Numbered from the stretch's first letter, positions 32,914 to 42,020 are shown. The stretch: 64,000 nt of DNA from Natrinema thermotolerans DSM 11552 (GCA_000337115.1 AOIR01000033.1:1-64000), one strand, 5' to 3'. The notes: generated from the sequence alone by a model not told the origin. Translations and numbers: made by a program.

Positions 32914-35100
32914 TCAGTCCGCGGCGACTTCGACCTTCGCTTCGTCTGCCTTGCCGATGGCCTCGACGATGAGTTCGGCCACGTCGACGATCTCGATCTC
33001 GTCCTCGAAGTCGCCGGTCTTGCGGCCGTCCTCGTACATCGTCATACACATCGGACAGGCGACGACGAACTTCTCGATCCCGCTGCCGGCGTCGGTGTCC
33101 TCGAGCGCCTCTCGAATGCGTTCCTCGCTTGGCTTTGGCTCTTCCTCGAAGTCCATCCAGAGGCCGCCACCGCCGCCGCCACAGCAGAAGGAGTTGCTGC
33201 GGTTGCGGGGCATCTCGTCGAGCGTACAGCCGGTCGCTTTGATGAGTTCGCGCGGGGCCTCGTACTCGTCGTTGTATCGACCCAGATGACACGGGTCGTG
33301 GTAGGTGACCGTGTAGTCGAGTTCGGTCCCGTCCAGGTCGAGTTTGCCGTCCTCGACGAGCTCCTCGACGGCCTGGGTCCAGTGGTAGACGTCGATCTCG
33401 CCGTCGTCGTTCCACTGCTCGTCGTACTCGAAGGGCATCATCGGATCGTCCGAGAACTCGTCGAAGTTGAGTTCCGGGTACTCGTTCTTGAAGGTGTTGT
33501 AGGAGTGGGGGTCCGTACAGACGATCTTGTCGAACTCGCAGTCCTCCCACGTCTCGACGTGGTGGCCGGCCAGCTCGACGTAGAGCAGTTCCTCGCCGAC
33601 GCGGCGGATGTCGTTCCCGTCGAACTTCTCGTCGTCGAAGAGGATGCCGAAGCTGACGTCGGCCTCCTTCAGGATGGTCGCCAGCGAGCGGGCGACCTGC
33701 TTGTTTCGCTCGTCGTAGCTCGGGAAGTCGCCGACGTACCAGAGGTAGTCGACTTCCTCCTCGCGTGCGTCGGTGACGTCGAACTCGAGGTCCTCGGTCC
33801 AGTCGCCGCGATTGCGTGGCGAGTCACCGAAGGTGTTGCCGTTCTGCATGACGTTCTGGAAGACGTCCTGCATGCTCGAGGAGACGTCGCCCTGATCGGT
33901 CTGTTGGCGGTTGAGCCGGGTGAAGCTCTTGAGGTGTTCGATCTCGACGGGGCAGGCGTCCATGCAGGCCATACAGGCCATACAGGAGTCCATCGTCTCG
34001 GAGTTGATCACCGAGGTACCGCCGTCGGCGATGATCGGTTTCTCCTCCCCGCCGGCCTCGAGATCCTCCCGGTAGGACTTCAGGTCGAGGATGACGTTCC
34101 GCGGGTCGAGCGGCCGGTCGGAGGCCTTGGCCGGACAGACCGACGAACAGCGACCGCATTTGGTACAGGCGTCCTGGTCGAGGATCTCCTTCCAGGTGAA
34201 GTCGTCGATGGACTCGGCGTTGGTCGCGTCCAGGTCCGAGGGGACGTTGGGCAGGCGCTTGCCTGCTTTCTCGTCGCGCGTGACGACGTTTGCAAACGAG
34301 GAGATCATGTGGAACGGCTTGGCGTAGGGAATCCACGCGATGAAGAAGAAGGCGATCAGCGAGTGGGACCACCACGCGAGCCAGTGGAGGTTCTCGACGT
34401 TGAAGCCGGCCCCGTTCAGTCCGGCCTGCTCGGCGCCCATCGTCGGGAGCCCGACGGCGTCGAAGCCAAGCGCCATTCCGTAGGCGACGAAACTGACGAC
34501 CTCGTGGTCCGGAATCCCGGCGCTGTAGACGCGCAGCCCCTCGAGCAGGAAGCCGCCGATGCCCAGCGCGAACAGCGTCCAGATGAAGATATCGTCCTCG
34601 TTGGAGGTGTGTCGGCCCCAGAGACGGTGGTTGCGCACCCAGTAGCGCCGATACATCGCCATCCCGATGCCGACGACGAACAGCAGCCCCAGCGCGTCGA
34701 CCATGAACTGGTAGGCGAGATAGAAGTCACCGTCCCAGAACGACATGTGAAGGATCTTCTGGGCGGCGTACTCCTCGGCCATCAGGATCAGCGTCGCGAT
34801 AAACAGCGTCAGGAATCCCCACAGGATAAACGAGTGCATCAGGCCGCCGTAGAGGTCCCTGTTGAACTGTTTCTCGTTCGAGAGCACGATCTTAGCCGAG
34901 CTCACGATGCGGTTCGGCAGGTCGTTCAGACGCGCGAAGGAGTCGTCGTCGCCCTGCGAGTAGCGGGCGAACCGCCGATAGACGCCGTAGGTGAAGACGG
35001 CGATGGCGGTAAACGCGAGGAAGTAAAACGTCGCGTACTCGACGCTGGTGATACCCCAGTACGTCTCCCTCGCCACGTCTGACTGTGCTAGTGCATGCAT
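32914..35100 (-). CDS. Membrane heterodisulfide reductase-like Fe-S oxidoreductase
   Basis: This 728-residue respiratory-type protein has an N-terminal NarI-like membrane domain of about five or six helices. Two 4Fe-4S sites follow (CTKCGRCSSVCPAKASDRP and CMACMACMDACPVEIEHL), then two CCG-type domains of the HdrB/GlpC kind (VCTDPHSYNTF, DPCHLG...SFCCGGGGGG, VACPMCMTMYEDG). It probably moves electrons to the quinone pool, possibly as the membrane ETF:quinone oxidoreductase type. ATG 35100 (MHALAQS) is preferred over the frame start at 35139. It is monocistronic and convergent with vapC. Confidence 0.92.
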   Translation of the reverse strand: MHALAQSDVARETYWGITSVEYATFYFLAFTAIAVFTYGVYRRFARYSQGDDDSFARLNDLPNRIVSSAKIVLSNEKQFNRDLYGGLMHSFILWGFLTLFIATLILMAEEYAAQKILHMSFWDGDFYLAYQFMVDALGLLFVVGIGMAMYRRYWVRNHRLWGRHTSNEDDIFIWTLFALGIGGFLLEGLRVYSAGIPDHEVVSFVAYGMALGFDAVGLPTMGAEQAGLNGAGFNVENLHWLAWWSHSLIAFFFIAWIPYAKPFHMISSFANVVTRDEKAGKRLPNVPSDLDATNAESIDDFTWKEILDQDACTKCGRCSSVCPAKASDRPLDPRNVILDLKSYREDLEAGGEEKPIIADGGTSVINSETMDSCMACMACMDACPVEIEHLKSFTRLNRQQTDQGDVSSSMQDVFQNVMQNGNTFGDSPRNRGDWTEDLEFDVTDAREEEVDYLWYVGDFPSYDERNKQVARSLATILKEADVSFGILFDDEKFDGNDIRRVGEELLYVELAGHHVETWEDCEFDKIVCTDPHSYNTFKNEYPELNFDEFSDDPMMPFEYDEQWNDDGEIDVYHWTQAVEELVEDGKLDLDGTELDYTVTYHDPCHLGRYNDEYEAPRELIKATGCTLDEMPRNRSNSFCCGGGGGGLWMDFEEEPKPSEERIREALEDTDAGSGIEKFVVACPMCMTMYEDGRKTGDFEDEIEIVDVAELIVEAIGKADEAKVEVAAD

Positions 35101-35280
35101 ATCCAATGACGGGGAGGGCGGTAACTTAATTCTTGCCACACTCGGTCGAAGGCAACCCCGACGCCGTCTTGCGAAAATTTTCCTACTATTTCGAGTTTAT
35201 AATAGTCGTCCATGTTCGTTTCGCCCGCCCAACCTATCTGGCAACAGGCTTAAATAGCCGCCCGTCGGGAGTGTCCACCC

Positions 35281-35871
35281 ATGAACGACAAAACCGAGGA
35301 ACTCCGGGACATCTTCACCGACGTCACCGACGGCGAGGAGACCGTCACCGAATCCCAAGAAGACACCCGCGGCTCCTTAGAGCGGGACGAACGGACGGAT
35401 CAGGAACGCCTCGAGAGCGTCGTCCAGCAGATGCGCGAGCGCTACGAGTTCGAGACGCCCCTCGCAGACGAGGAGTTGATAACGGTCGCCAGAGCCTTCT
35501 ACGACGGTCGGAGCGACGACGAGATCGCCGACGAACTCGGCGTCGATGTGGACGCGGTCTTCGAGGCCCGCATGTCGCTGCATCTCGTGGACGAGGACGA
35601 CGCCGACGAAGTCGACCTCGCGGCGATTCGCGATCGCGGCGAGGACGACGCGACGCTGGCGGCGGAGTACGGCGTCAGCGAGGATCGGATCCGTCGGTAC
35701 CGCCGTGTCGCCGAGGCGGACGACCAGTCTCGGACGGCGAACGACCGCTATCGCGACGAGTTCGATAGTGTCCTCTCGGACGCCGACCTCTCCGAACGCA
35801 TGGCCTCCGACCTCCGCGAGGACGGCCTCGAGGATGCGACCGAGGGGATGGAGACGGACGTGGAGTTCTAG
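35281..35871 (+). CDS. Conditioned-medium-induced protein 4 (Cmi4), HTH
   Basis: This 196-residue acidic haloarchaeal protein starts MNDKTEELRDIFTDVTDGEETVTESQE, the signature of the family annotated as conditioned-medium-induced protein 4. Two helix-turn-helix-like segments are visible (SDDEIADELGVDVDAVFEARM and DATLAAEYGVSEDRIRRYRRV), so DNA or RNA binding is likely. The annotation implies induction at high cell density, which I cannot see in the sequence. A GGCTTAAATAG TATA box lies about 25 bases upstream, so the mRNA is probably leaderless. A strong hairpin follows the gene. Confidence 0.88.
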   Translation: MNDKTEELRDIFTDVTDGEETVTESQEDTRGSLERDERTDQERLESVVQQMRERYEFETPLADEELITVARAFYDGRSDDEIADELGVDVDAVFEARMSLHLVDEDDADEVDLAAIRDRGEDDATLAAEYGVSEDRIRRYRRVAEADDQSRTANDRYRDEFDSVLSDADLSERMASDLREDGLEDATEGMETDVEF

Positions 35872-35879
35872 AACCGAAC

Positions 35880-35925
35880 TTTTTGCGCCTCGGGTTCGCC
35901 GCAGGCGAACCACTCGGCGCAAAAA
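35880..35925 (+). terminator. Long hairpin with T-run after cmi4
   Basis: A TTTTTGCGCC arm (35880-35889) pairs with GGCGCAAAAA (35916-35925), and GGTTCGCC pairs with GGCGAACC inside. It lies 9 bases after the cmi4 stop and is a convincing terminator or stability hairpin. Confidence 0.75.
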
Positions 35926-35939
35926 CTTCGATGAAAAAG

Positions 35940-35968
35940 GCCGAGCGCTCGCTCCGCTCGCGCTCGGC
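35940..35968. repeat. GC-rich hairpin element
   Basis: GCCGAGCGC pairs with GCGCTCGGC around a CTCGCTCCGCTC core. This type of palindrome is common between haloarchaeal genes. It lies between cmi4 and the Cas4-like gene. Confidence 0.6.
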
Positions 35969-36030
35969 ACGACCGATTGCACCGCCGTTTCCGGCGAGAC
36001 TTCTTATACGAAGCCGCGGCCAGACGAGGC

Positions 36031-36714
36031 GTGACCCGCTCTCCCGTCTCGTTCAGCGACCTGCGGACCGCCGCCTACTGCCCTCGGAAGTGTTACTATC
36101 AGCAGCGACTGCCGGCCGAGGAGCGCGAGCCACCGCCCGAAGTCGACTCGATCCGGGCGCTCGAGCCCCGCTACGAATCGCTGCTCGCGGCCCCACCGGG
36201 AGATCTCGAGGACGAACCGATCGCCGTTCCGGCGGTTCGGTACCGGGATCGACTGGCGGCGACCCGGGACCGGCTCGCGGAGAGCGGGCAGTGGGACCGG
36301 CTTCGAGACCCGCGCGACCGCGACGTGTTCGCGACCGGCCGCCACTGTCGCGGGATCGTCCACAAGGTCCTTTCCGACCCGCTCGAGCCGGTGCTGGTGT
36401 CTTCGGGGGAGCCGCCCGAGAACGGCGTCTGGGAGTCCCAGTCGGTCCAGGCGGTCGCGGCCGCGAAGGCAGTCGCCTGGGAACACGAGACGTCGGTCGA
36501 GCGGGCCTGGTTCGAGTATCCCGCCCATGGCGTGATCCGCTCGGTCGACATGACGACCCGCCGGAAAGCGACCTACAGAAGCGCGTTGCGGGCGGTCCGT
36601 GAGCTTGACGGTCCGCCCCCGCGGACGACCAATCGCTCGAAATGTGAGTCCTGTGAGTTCGCTGCGGAGTGTGGTGTCACGACGCGGACGTTGCGGTCGC
36701 TGCTGGGATTGTAG
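36031..36714 (+). CDS. Solo Cas4/Dna2-like Fe-S protein
   Basis: This 227-residue protein starts at GTG 36031. It has the Cys pattern of Cas4: one near the N-terminus (RTAAYCPRKCYYQQRLP) and three at the C-terminus (SKCESCEFAAECG), likely ligands of a 4Fe-4S cluster. The nuclease core is weak. The usual D and E-x-K positions read GIVHKVLSDPLEPVLVSSGE and lack the metal ligands as I align them. No cas1, cas2 or CRISPR array is near. It may bind DNA without cutting it. Confidence 0.75.
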   Translation: MTRSPVSFSDLRTAAYCPRKCYYQQRLPAEEREPPPEVDSIRALEPRYESLLAAPPGDLEDEPIAVPAVRYRDRLAATRDRLAESGQWDRLRDPRDRDVFATGRHCRGIVHKVLSDPLEPVLVSSGEPPENGVWESQSVQAVAAAKAVAWEHETSVERAWFEYPAHGVIRSVDMTTRRKATYRSALRAVRELDGPPPRTTNRSKCESCEFAAECGVTTRTLRSLLGL

Positions 36715-36728
36715 GCCGGTCGCTCGAG

Positions 36729-36938
36729 CTACCGTCCCAGTGCCGCTTTCAGGACCGCGGTCGTGACGGCGAAGACGAGTCCGAAGGCGATGCCGATGGG
36801 CACCGCGCTCTCGGGCGACTGCCCGCCGATCACGATCTGGCTGCCGGCGTACACACCGCCGGGGACCGTCACGGTGAGGAGGTGCCATAGCACTGACCGC
36901 GTCCGAAACCACGAGTCGGTGATGGGCTGACTGCTCAT
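36729..36938 (-). CDS. Small two-helix membrane protein
   Basis: This 69-residue protein has a first hydrophobic segment (SVLWHLLTVTVPGGVYAGSQIVI) and a second (AVPIGIAFGLVFAVTTAVLKAAL), joined by a short polar loop. It is convergent with the Cas4-like gene (15-base gap). ATG 36938 fits the polar N-terminus MSSQPITDSW. No family recognised. Confidence 0.65.
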   Translation of the reverse strand: MSSQPITDSWFRTRSVLWHLLTVTVPGGVYAGSQIVIGGQSPESAVPIGIAFGLVFAVTTAVLKAALGR

Positions 36939-37044
36939 GGGCGGCGTACGGAAACACGTCGGACCGTTGTCGTATGTGGGTTTCGTTGTCAAAGGGGGCA
37001 GCAGCGACGTGTTCGGAGCGACCGGCAGCCACGGCTGCTGCGGT

Positions 37045-37632
37045 TCAGTGTCGCTCGAGCCAGGCCTCGATCTCGTCGGCCATCGCACCGCGGCGGTGGA
37101 TCGTTCCGCTCGAGACGTCGACGACGGTACTCTCGGTCCCGCCATCGGTCTCGCCGCTGCCGAGGACGACGGTCGCGGCCTCGCGGATTTCCGGATCGAG
37201 GTCGTCGATCCGGCGTGCGCTCTCGCGGCCGCTGACGTTCGCGCTGGTCGACGTAATCGGCGTCCCGGCCCGCTCACAGAGTCGCAACGCGACCGCGTGG
37301 TCCGGGACCCGGATCCCGACGCGGTCCTGGCCAGCCGTGAGTTCGTCTGGAACCCTCTCGCGTCGCCGACAGAGGACCGTCACGGGGCCGGGGAGAAACG
37401 TGCCCATGAACTGCCGTTCCCGCTCGGTCGCGCGGACGTGCTGTAGCGCTGACGGGACCGACGGCACCGCCATGGAGACCGGCTTCGATCGGTCCCGGCC
37501 TTTCACCTCGAAGACCCGCTCGACGGCGGCGGGCGAGAGGGCGTCCGCGGCGAGGCCGTAGACCGTCTCCGTCGGGTAGACGACGAGTTTCCCCTCCTCG
37601 ATCGCCTCGGCTGCGCGGTCGTACTCGCTCAT
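37045..37632 (-). CDS. L-threonylcarbamoyladenylate synthase (Sua5/YrdC family)
   Basis: This 195-residue YrdC-domain protein makes threonylcarbamoyl-AMP from Thr, bicarbonate and ATP for the t6A37 modification of ANN-reading tRNAs. It has the KxR...SxN pattern (FEVKGRDRSKPVSMAV, PITSTSANVSGRES) and the YPTETVYGLAADAL opening. It is a single-domain form without the extra Sua5 domain. ATG 37632 is preferred over the frame start at 37752. The next gene on the same strand starts 50 bases away. Confidence 0.93.
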   Translation of the reverse strand: MSEYDRAAEAIEEGKLVVYPTETVYGLAADALSPAAVERVFEVKGRDRSKPVSMAVPSVPSALQHVRATERERQFMGTFLPGPVTVLCRRRERVPDELTAGQDRVGIRVPDHAVALRLCERAGTPITSTSANVSGRESARRIDDLDPEIREAATVVLGSGETDGGTESTVVDVSSGTIHRRGAMADEIEAWLERH

Positions 37633-37682
37633 TCGGGTCGAACTCGGCGGATCTCGGGCAAAAACCTGTCGCTCAGCGCCGG

Positions 37683-38198
37683 TCACTCGAGGCCGAGTTC
37701 GGCCTCGAGGGCGTCGTAGTCGGGGAAGTCGGGCCACTCGGTGGCGACCCACGCGCCCTCGATCGTGCGGTCGGCCGCGAGCGCGAAGAAGGCGACGCGG
37801 GGTTCGCCGAGGCCGGTCATGCCGTCGAGGTCGTGGGCGATGCCGTAGGACGCAGCGACCTCGTTGCTCGGGTCGCTAAAGAACGTGAAGGGGTAGTCGT
37901 TGTCTCCGAGGAATCGCTTGACGCCGTAGGGTGTCGAGGCCGTGAGGCCGACGACGCGGCCGGCGCGGTCGTCCCAGTTTCGCTCCGTCAGTTCGTCCCA
38001 GACGTACTTGGCGAGGAACGAGCCGGTCATCGGCGTGAACACGAGGATCGTCGGGCCGTCGGTCTCGGCGACGATCTCCGACAGCGTCCGGTCCTCCCAG
38101 AACTCGTCGGTGACCAGCGGTCGGGTGAAGTCGGGTGCGTCCGCGCCGGGTTCGGGGTGATCCGCCGGCCCCAACTCGACGACATCGAACTCCGGCAT
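37683..38198 (-). CDS. Redoxin-domain protein lacking cysteine
   Basis: This 171-residue thioredoxin-fold protein of the AhpC/Bcp peroxiredoxin type shows GADAPDFTRPLV, LVFTPMTGSFLAKYVWDEL and VGLTASTPYGVKRFLGDNDYPFTFFSDP. The active-site loop, normally PxxxTxxC, reads TPMTGSFLAKYVW, and there is no Cys anywhere in the protein. It therefore cannot be a classical peroxidase. Its stop shares sequence with the start of its gene pair: it begins at the base where the glutaredoxin-like gene ends. The two probably work as a pair. Confidence 0.85.
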   Translation of the reverse strand: MPEFDVVELGPADHPEPGADAPDFTRPLVTDEFWEDRTLSEIVAETDGPTILVFTPMTGSFLAKYVWDELTERNWDDRAGRVVGLTASTPYGVKRFLGDNDYPFTFFSDPSNEVAASYGIAHDLDGMTGLGEPRVAFFALAADRTIEGAWVATEWPDFPDYDALEAELGLE

Positions 38199-38488
38199 CA
38201 GTCGTCACCTCCGGCCGTCGCCGCGGCTCCCTCGCCGTAGGTCGACTCGAGGTAGTCGACGATGTTGGCGCTTTCGGCCATCGTGACGCCGGTGTTCTCG
38301 TCGACGACGACGGGGACGGTCCGGACGCCGGCGACGCGTTTGACGACGTCTCGCTCGGAGTGCATCGGTTCGACGAACCGCGAGCGATAGCCCAGCTCGT
38401 ACTCCTCGAGGAGCCGCGCGACTCGCTCGCAGAACGGACAGCCTTGGAGCCGGTAGAACGTGATCTGTCGGTCGTCGGTGTCGCTCAT
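38198..38488 (-). CDS. Glutaredoxin / GST N-terminal domain protein
   Basis: This 96-residue thioredoxin-fold protein has an active-site CPFC in FYRLQGCPFCERVARLLEE, the cis-Pro loop VRTVPVVVD and a closing AESANIVDYLESTYG, the glutaredoxin/GST-N pattern. ATG 38488 is preferred over the upstream in-frame start at 38548. Its last base overlaps the first of the Cys-free redoxin, so the pair is coupled. Thiol-disulfide exchange, perhaps with gamma-glutamylcysteine systems, is the expected role. Confidence 0.9.
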   Translation of the reverse strand: MSDTDDRQITFYRLQGCPFCERVARLLEEYELGYRSRFVEPMHSERDVVKRVAGVRTVPVVVDENTGVTMAESANIVDYLESTYGEGAAATAGGDD

Positions 38489-38596
38489 CGTCGCGTCTAG
38501 GGGAAACAGCCGGGTAAACGTGTCGTCGGCGGCGGCGATGGCCGTCATTGTAAAATGGGAAACGGTTAACCGATCCGGCTATTAGGCTGTACATCA

Positions 38597-40000
38597 ATGG
38601 CGTTGTCTCCGTCGCTTGCGGTCCCGATGGTTGCCTACGAGCTGCCGGTCGTGGGCGTCGAGTTCGATCAGTCGATAGTGGCGGCCCTCGGCGCACTCGT
38701 GATCGTCGTTCTCGTCGCCCTGTCGGCGTTTTTCTCCTCCTCGGAGATCGCGATGTTCAACCTCCCGAAACACCGTCTCGAGGGGATGTTAGAGGAAGAG
38801 ATCACCGGCGCGGAGCTGGTGAAATCGCTCAAAGACGATCCCCACCGGCTGCTCGTGACGATTCTGGTCGGCAACAACCTCGTCAACATCGCGATGTCGT
38901 CGATCGCGACGGCGCTGCTCGGCCTGTACTTCGAGTCGGGGCTGGTGCCGGTCGTGCTGTCGACGTTCGGCGTGACGGCGATCGTCCTCCTGTTCGGCGA
39001 GAGCGTCCCCAAGTCCTACGCCGTGGAGAACACCGAGTCGTGGTCGGTCCGCATCTCGAAACCGCTGAAGCTCACCGAGTACCTGCTCTTTCCGCTGATC
39101 GTCCTCTTCGACTACCTCACCCGGCAGATCAACCGCCTCATCGGCTCGACGGGGGCGATCGAGTCGCCCTACGTCACCCGCGACGAGATCCAGGAGATGA
39201 TCGAGTCCGGCGAGCGCGAGGGCGTCCTGGAGGAAGAGGAACACGAGATGCTCACGCGGATCTTCCGCTTTAACAACACCATCGTCAAGGAGGTGATGAC
39301 CCCGCGACTCGACATGACGGCGGTGCCGAAAGACGCCCCGATCGACGAGGCCATCGAGACCTGTATCCAGAGCGGTCACGCCCGCATCCCGGTCTACGAG
39401 GGCAGCCTCGACAACGTGCAAGGCGTCGTCCACATCCGCGACCTCGTCCGGGACCTGAACTACGGCGAGGCGGCAAACGACGAACTCGAGCTAGCGGATC
39501 TCATCCAGCCGACGCTACACGTTCCCGAGTCGAAAAACGTCGACGAACTGTTGACCGAGATGCGGGAAAATCGGATGCACATGGCCATCGTTATCGACGA
39601 GTTCGGCACCACCGAGGGGCTAGTGACGATGGAGGACATGATCGAGGAGATCATCGGCGAAATCTTGGAGGGCGGCGAGGAACAGCCCATCGAGGAGATC
39701 GCCGACGACACCGTCCTCGTCCGCGGCGAGGTCAACATCGAGGACGTCAACGAAGCGCTGGACATCGAACTCCCCGAGGGACAGGAGTTCGAGACCATCG
39801 CCGGCTTCATCTTCAACCGCGCCGGCCGGCTCGTCGAGGAGGGTGAGGAGATCACCTACGACGGCGTCCGTATCACCGTCGAGACCGTCGAGAACACCCG
39901 CATCCTGAAAGCCCGACTCACGAAACTCGAGCAGCCGGCCGACGACGAACCGGAACCCGACGACGCAGCGCCGCTCGAGGCCGACAACGACCACGAGTAG
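38597..40000 (+). CDS. CNNM/CorC-type membrane protein with CBS pair
   Basis: This 467-residue protein of the hemolysin C/CNNM family has an N-terminal DUF21 membrane domain (VVLVALSAFFSSSEIAMFNLPKHRL plus later helices). A CBS pair follows (VMTPRLDMTAVPKDAPIDEAI, MAIVIDEFGTTEGLVTMEDMIEEIIGEI). The C-terminal CorC_HlyC domain reads VNEALDIELPEGQEFETIAGFI. Relatives move or regulate Mg2+ and other divalent ions. It is divergent from the glutaredoxin gene over 108 bases with a GGTTAACC-like AT-rich stretch as probable promoter. Confidence 0.93.
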   Translation: MALSPSLAVPMVAYELPVVGVEFDQSIVAALGALVIVVLVALSAFFSSSEIAMFNLPKHRLEGMLEEEITGAELVKSLKDDPHRLLVTILVGNNLVNIAMSSIATALLGLYFESGLVPVVLSTFGVTAIVLLFGESVPKSYAVENTESWSVRISKPLKLTEYLLFPLIVLFDYLTRQINRLIGSTGAIESPYVTRDEIQEMIESGEREGVLEEEEHEMLTRIFRFNNTIVKEVMTPRLDMTAVPKDAPIDEAIETCIQSGHARIPVYEGSLDNVQGVVHIRDLVRDLNYGEAANDELELADLIQPTLHVPESKNVDELLTEMRENRMHMAIVIDEFGTTEGLVTMEDMIEEIIGEILEGGEEQPIEEIADDTVLVRGEVNIEDVNEALDIELPEGQEFETIAGFIFNRAGRLVEEGEEITYDGVRITVETVENTRILKARLTKLEQPADDEPEPDDAAPLEADNDHE

Positions 40001-40048
40001 CCCGCCGGGTCACTACTTCCTGTCGATCGGGCGCGACCGCGGGACGGA

Positions 40049-40777
40049 TCAGTTCTCCGAACCGACGAGTGCGGCGACATCGCGTGCGACCGCCGGCGGG
40101 ACGACGATTCGACGGGGTCCCTGCACGTACTGCCCGTCCGGCTGGGCGTACGTCAGCGAGAGGACGGCAGCGTCGCCGAGGCGGCGGATCGAAACCGCTT
40201 CGATGACTGCGAGATCGATCACCTGTTCGGGTTCGTAGAGATAGATCGTTCGCTCTTCGGGGTCGAGCCTGCCGACCGACTGGAGAAACGACGCGAGAAC
40301 GAGCGCGACGAGCGCGAGCGGAACCGATACCGCCGCGACGAAGGTAAAGGGACTGGCACCGACGGCCAACAGTTCGTTTTGCGAGACGTACCGCCCGACC
40401 CCCATCAACAGGCCGATGACACCCCCCATTACGACGGTCCCGACGGCCGCGTCGACCGCGCGGTCCAGTCGCTTCTCGCCGGGGATGTCGACCGGGAGTC
40501 GCTCGAGGTGGCGTTCGGTGTCGCTCGAGGCGGCGACCGCGAGGACGGTCGCGGCGATGGCTGCGATGAGCGCGACGACGACGGTGTGGCCGGTCCCGCC
40601 GGCTGCCTCGCCGGCGAGCCTGTAGAGCCGCCAGCAGACGACCGTCAGGATCGCGGCGAAAAAGGTGCCGACGCCGAACGTCCACAGCAGTCGGACGGTA
40701 CGTGAGGTACTGGCGTCACGACGCCACTGGATCGTCTCGTCGTCGGCATCGGTGACGTCGACGGCGTCCTCGTCCAT
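40049..40777 (-). CDS. Membrane protein with four helices and a PH-like C-terminus
   Basis: This 242-residue protein has an acidic N-terminus and four hydrophobic helices (LLWTFGVGTFFAAILTVVCW, VVVALIAAIAATVLAVAAS, GTVVMGGVIGLLMGVG, FTFVAAVSVPLALVALVLASF). A soluble C-terminal domain (TIYLYEPEQVIDLAVIEAVSIRRLGDAAVLSLTY) resembles membrane PH-like folds. It converges with the CBS protein gene. Function unknown. Confidence 0.8.
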   Translation of the reverse strand: MDEDAVDVTDADDETIQWRRDASTSRTVRLLWTFGVGTFFAAILTVVCWRLYRLAGEAAGGTGHTVVVALIAAIAATVLAVAASSDTERHLERLPVDIPGEKRLDRAVDAAVGTVVMGGVIGLLMGVGRYVSQNELLAVGASPFTFVAAVSVPLALVALVLASFLQSVGRLDPEERTIYLYEPEQVIDLAVIEAVSIRRLGDAAVLSLTYAQPDGQYVQGPRRIVVPPAVARDVAALVGSEN

Positions 40778-40826
40778 ACGTCGGACTCACGACCCGTCGG
40801 GTAAAGACCGTTCGATGTCGGCCGGC

Positions 40827-42020
40827 TCACAGCAGGACCGCGGCGACGGCGGTGTAGCCGACAAAGGAGACGGTGATCGCGCCGGCCAGCGACCCGATCC
40901 ACGCGAGGACGGTCACGCCCATCTTGCGGGCGCTGACGCCGCCGCCAGCGCCGGCCGCGGCGTAGCCGCTCCCGATGATCGCGCTGACGATGATCTCGTT
41001 GAACGAGACCGGAATGCCGTAGAAGACGGCGGTCTGGGCGATGATAAACGAGGGAATGAGCGCGGCGATCGACCGCCGCGGACCCAGCGAGGAGTAGTCC
41101 TGCGAGATCGCCTTGATCATTCGTGGCGCACCGGTCCACGACCCCAGCAGGAGGCCGAACCCGCCACCGACCAGCATCGCGAGCAGGGGCAGATCGAGTT
41201 CGCCCGACAGCGGGATCAGCGGGCCGATCGCCAGCCCGACCTGACTGCCGCCGGCGGAAAAGGCCACGAGCCCGCCCAACACGAGCAGGAAGTGCCGCTC
41301 GCCCCGTTCGGTGCCGTTGCGCAGGTCCAGTCCGATCGCGACCGCCCACAACGCCGCGATCACGGCCGTCGCGAGGGCGGTCCCGGCGATCGCCGGCCCG
41401 GGAAGCGAGACGCTCGAGGCCTGTGCGATCGATTGCCCGCCCGCGTCCGCCGGACCGAGGATCGCGAACTCGATGTTGGCGACGATCGCGCCGACCACGG
41501 CGGCCAGCACGACGATGAGATACTCCTCGGGGACCACCTCGGCGCGCAGCGCTCGAGCGACCGCGTAGGCGATCGAGCCGCCGACGAACGGCGTGAGAAC
41601 CCACAGGGTGGCGATCTCGCTGTATTTCGCCCACGCCGGATCGCCGCCCATCGCGAGGCCGACGCCGATGACTGCCCCCGTGACGGTAAACGCCGTCGCG
41701 ATCGGGTATCCCGTAAAGATCCCGATCGCAACCAGGGCGGCCGCGATCAGCAGCGCCAGCGTCGCGGCCAGCGAGGAGAGAGTTACGCCGCCGATCAGTT
41801 CCGTCCCCACCGCCTCGGAGACGTTGGCACCCTGCAAGACCGCGCCGGAGAAGCCGAGCAGCCCGACGAGAAAGCCCGCTCGCATCACCGAAATCGCGTT
41901 CGCACCGACCGCCGGCGCGAACGGCGTCGACCCGCTCGAGCCGGCACCGATCGCCCACGCCATGAAGAGGCTCGCGATCGCAGCGACGCCGAAGGTCCCG
42001 AGCGTGGCGATATCGACCAT
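40827..42020 (-). CDS. Inorganic phosphate transporter, PiT family (copy 1)
   Basis: This 397-residue PiT permease couples phosphate entry to cations. The signature GANAISVMRAG near the N-terminus, a second inverted repeat half near the C-terminus (ARKMGVTVLAWIGSLAGAI), about ten helices and a central FSAGGSQVGLAIGPLIPL segment fit the family. It differs from the other two PiT copies of this window (56773 and 58670), which are closer to each other. It may use a different cation or regulation. Confidence 0.92.
   Translation of the reverse strand: MVDIATLGTFGVAAIASLFMAWAIGAGSSGSTPFAPAVGANAISVMRAGFLVGLLGFSGAVLQGANVSEAVGTELIGGVTLSSLAATLALLIAAALVAIGIFTGYPIATAFTVTGAVIGVGLAMGGDPAWAKYSEIATLWVLTPFVGGSIAYAVARALRAEVVPEEYLIVVLAAVVGAIVANIEFAILGPADAGGQSIAQASSVSLPGPAIAGTALATAVIAALWAVAIGLDLRNGTERGERHFLLVLGGLVAFSAGGSQVGLAIGPLIPLSGELDLPLLAMLVGGGFGLLLGSWTGAPRMIKAISQDYSSLGPRRSIAALIPSFIIAQTAVFYGIPVSFNEIIVSAIIGSGYAAAGAGGGVSARKMGVTVLAWIGSLAGAITVSFVGYTAVAAVLL

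Noticed and set aside
33286-35082. 598-codon + strand open frame opposite the Fe-S oxidoreductase
   Set aside because: It is antisense to a gene with clear cofactor motifs. Its composition (Val, Asp, Arg-rich, no domain) is that of a high-GC shadow frame.
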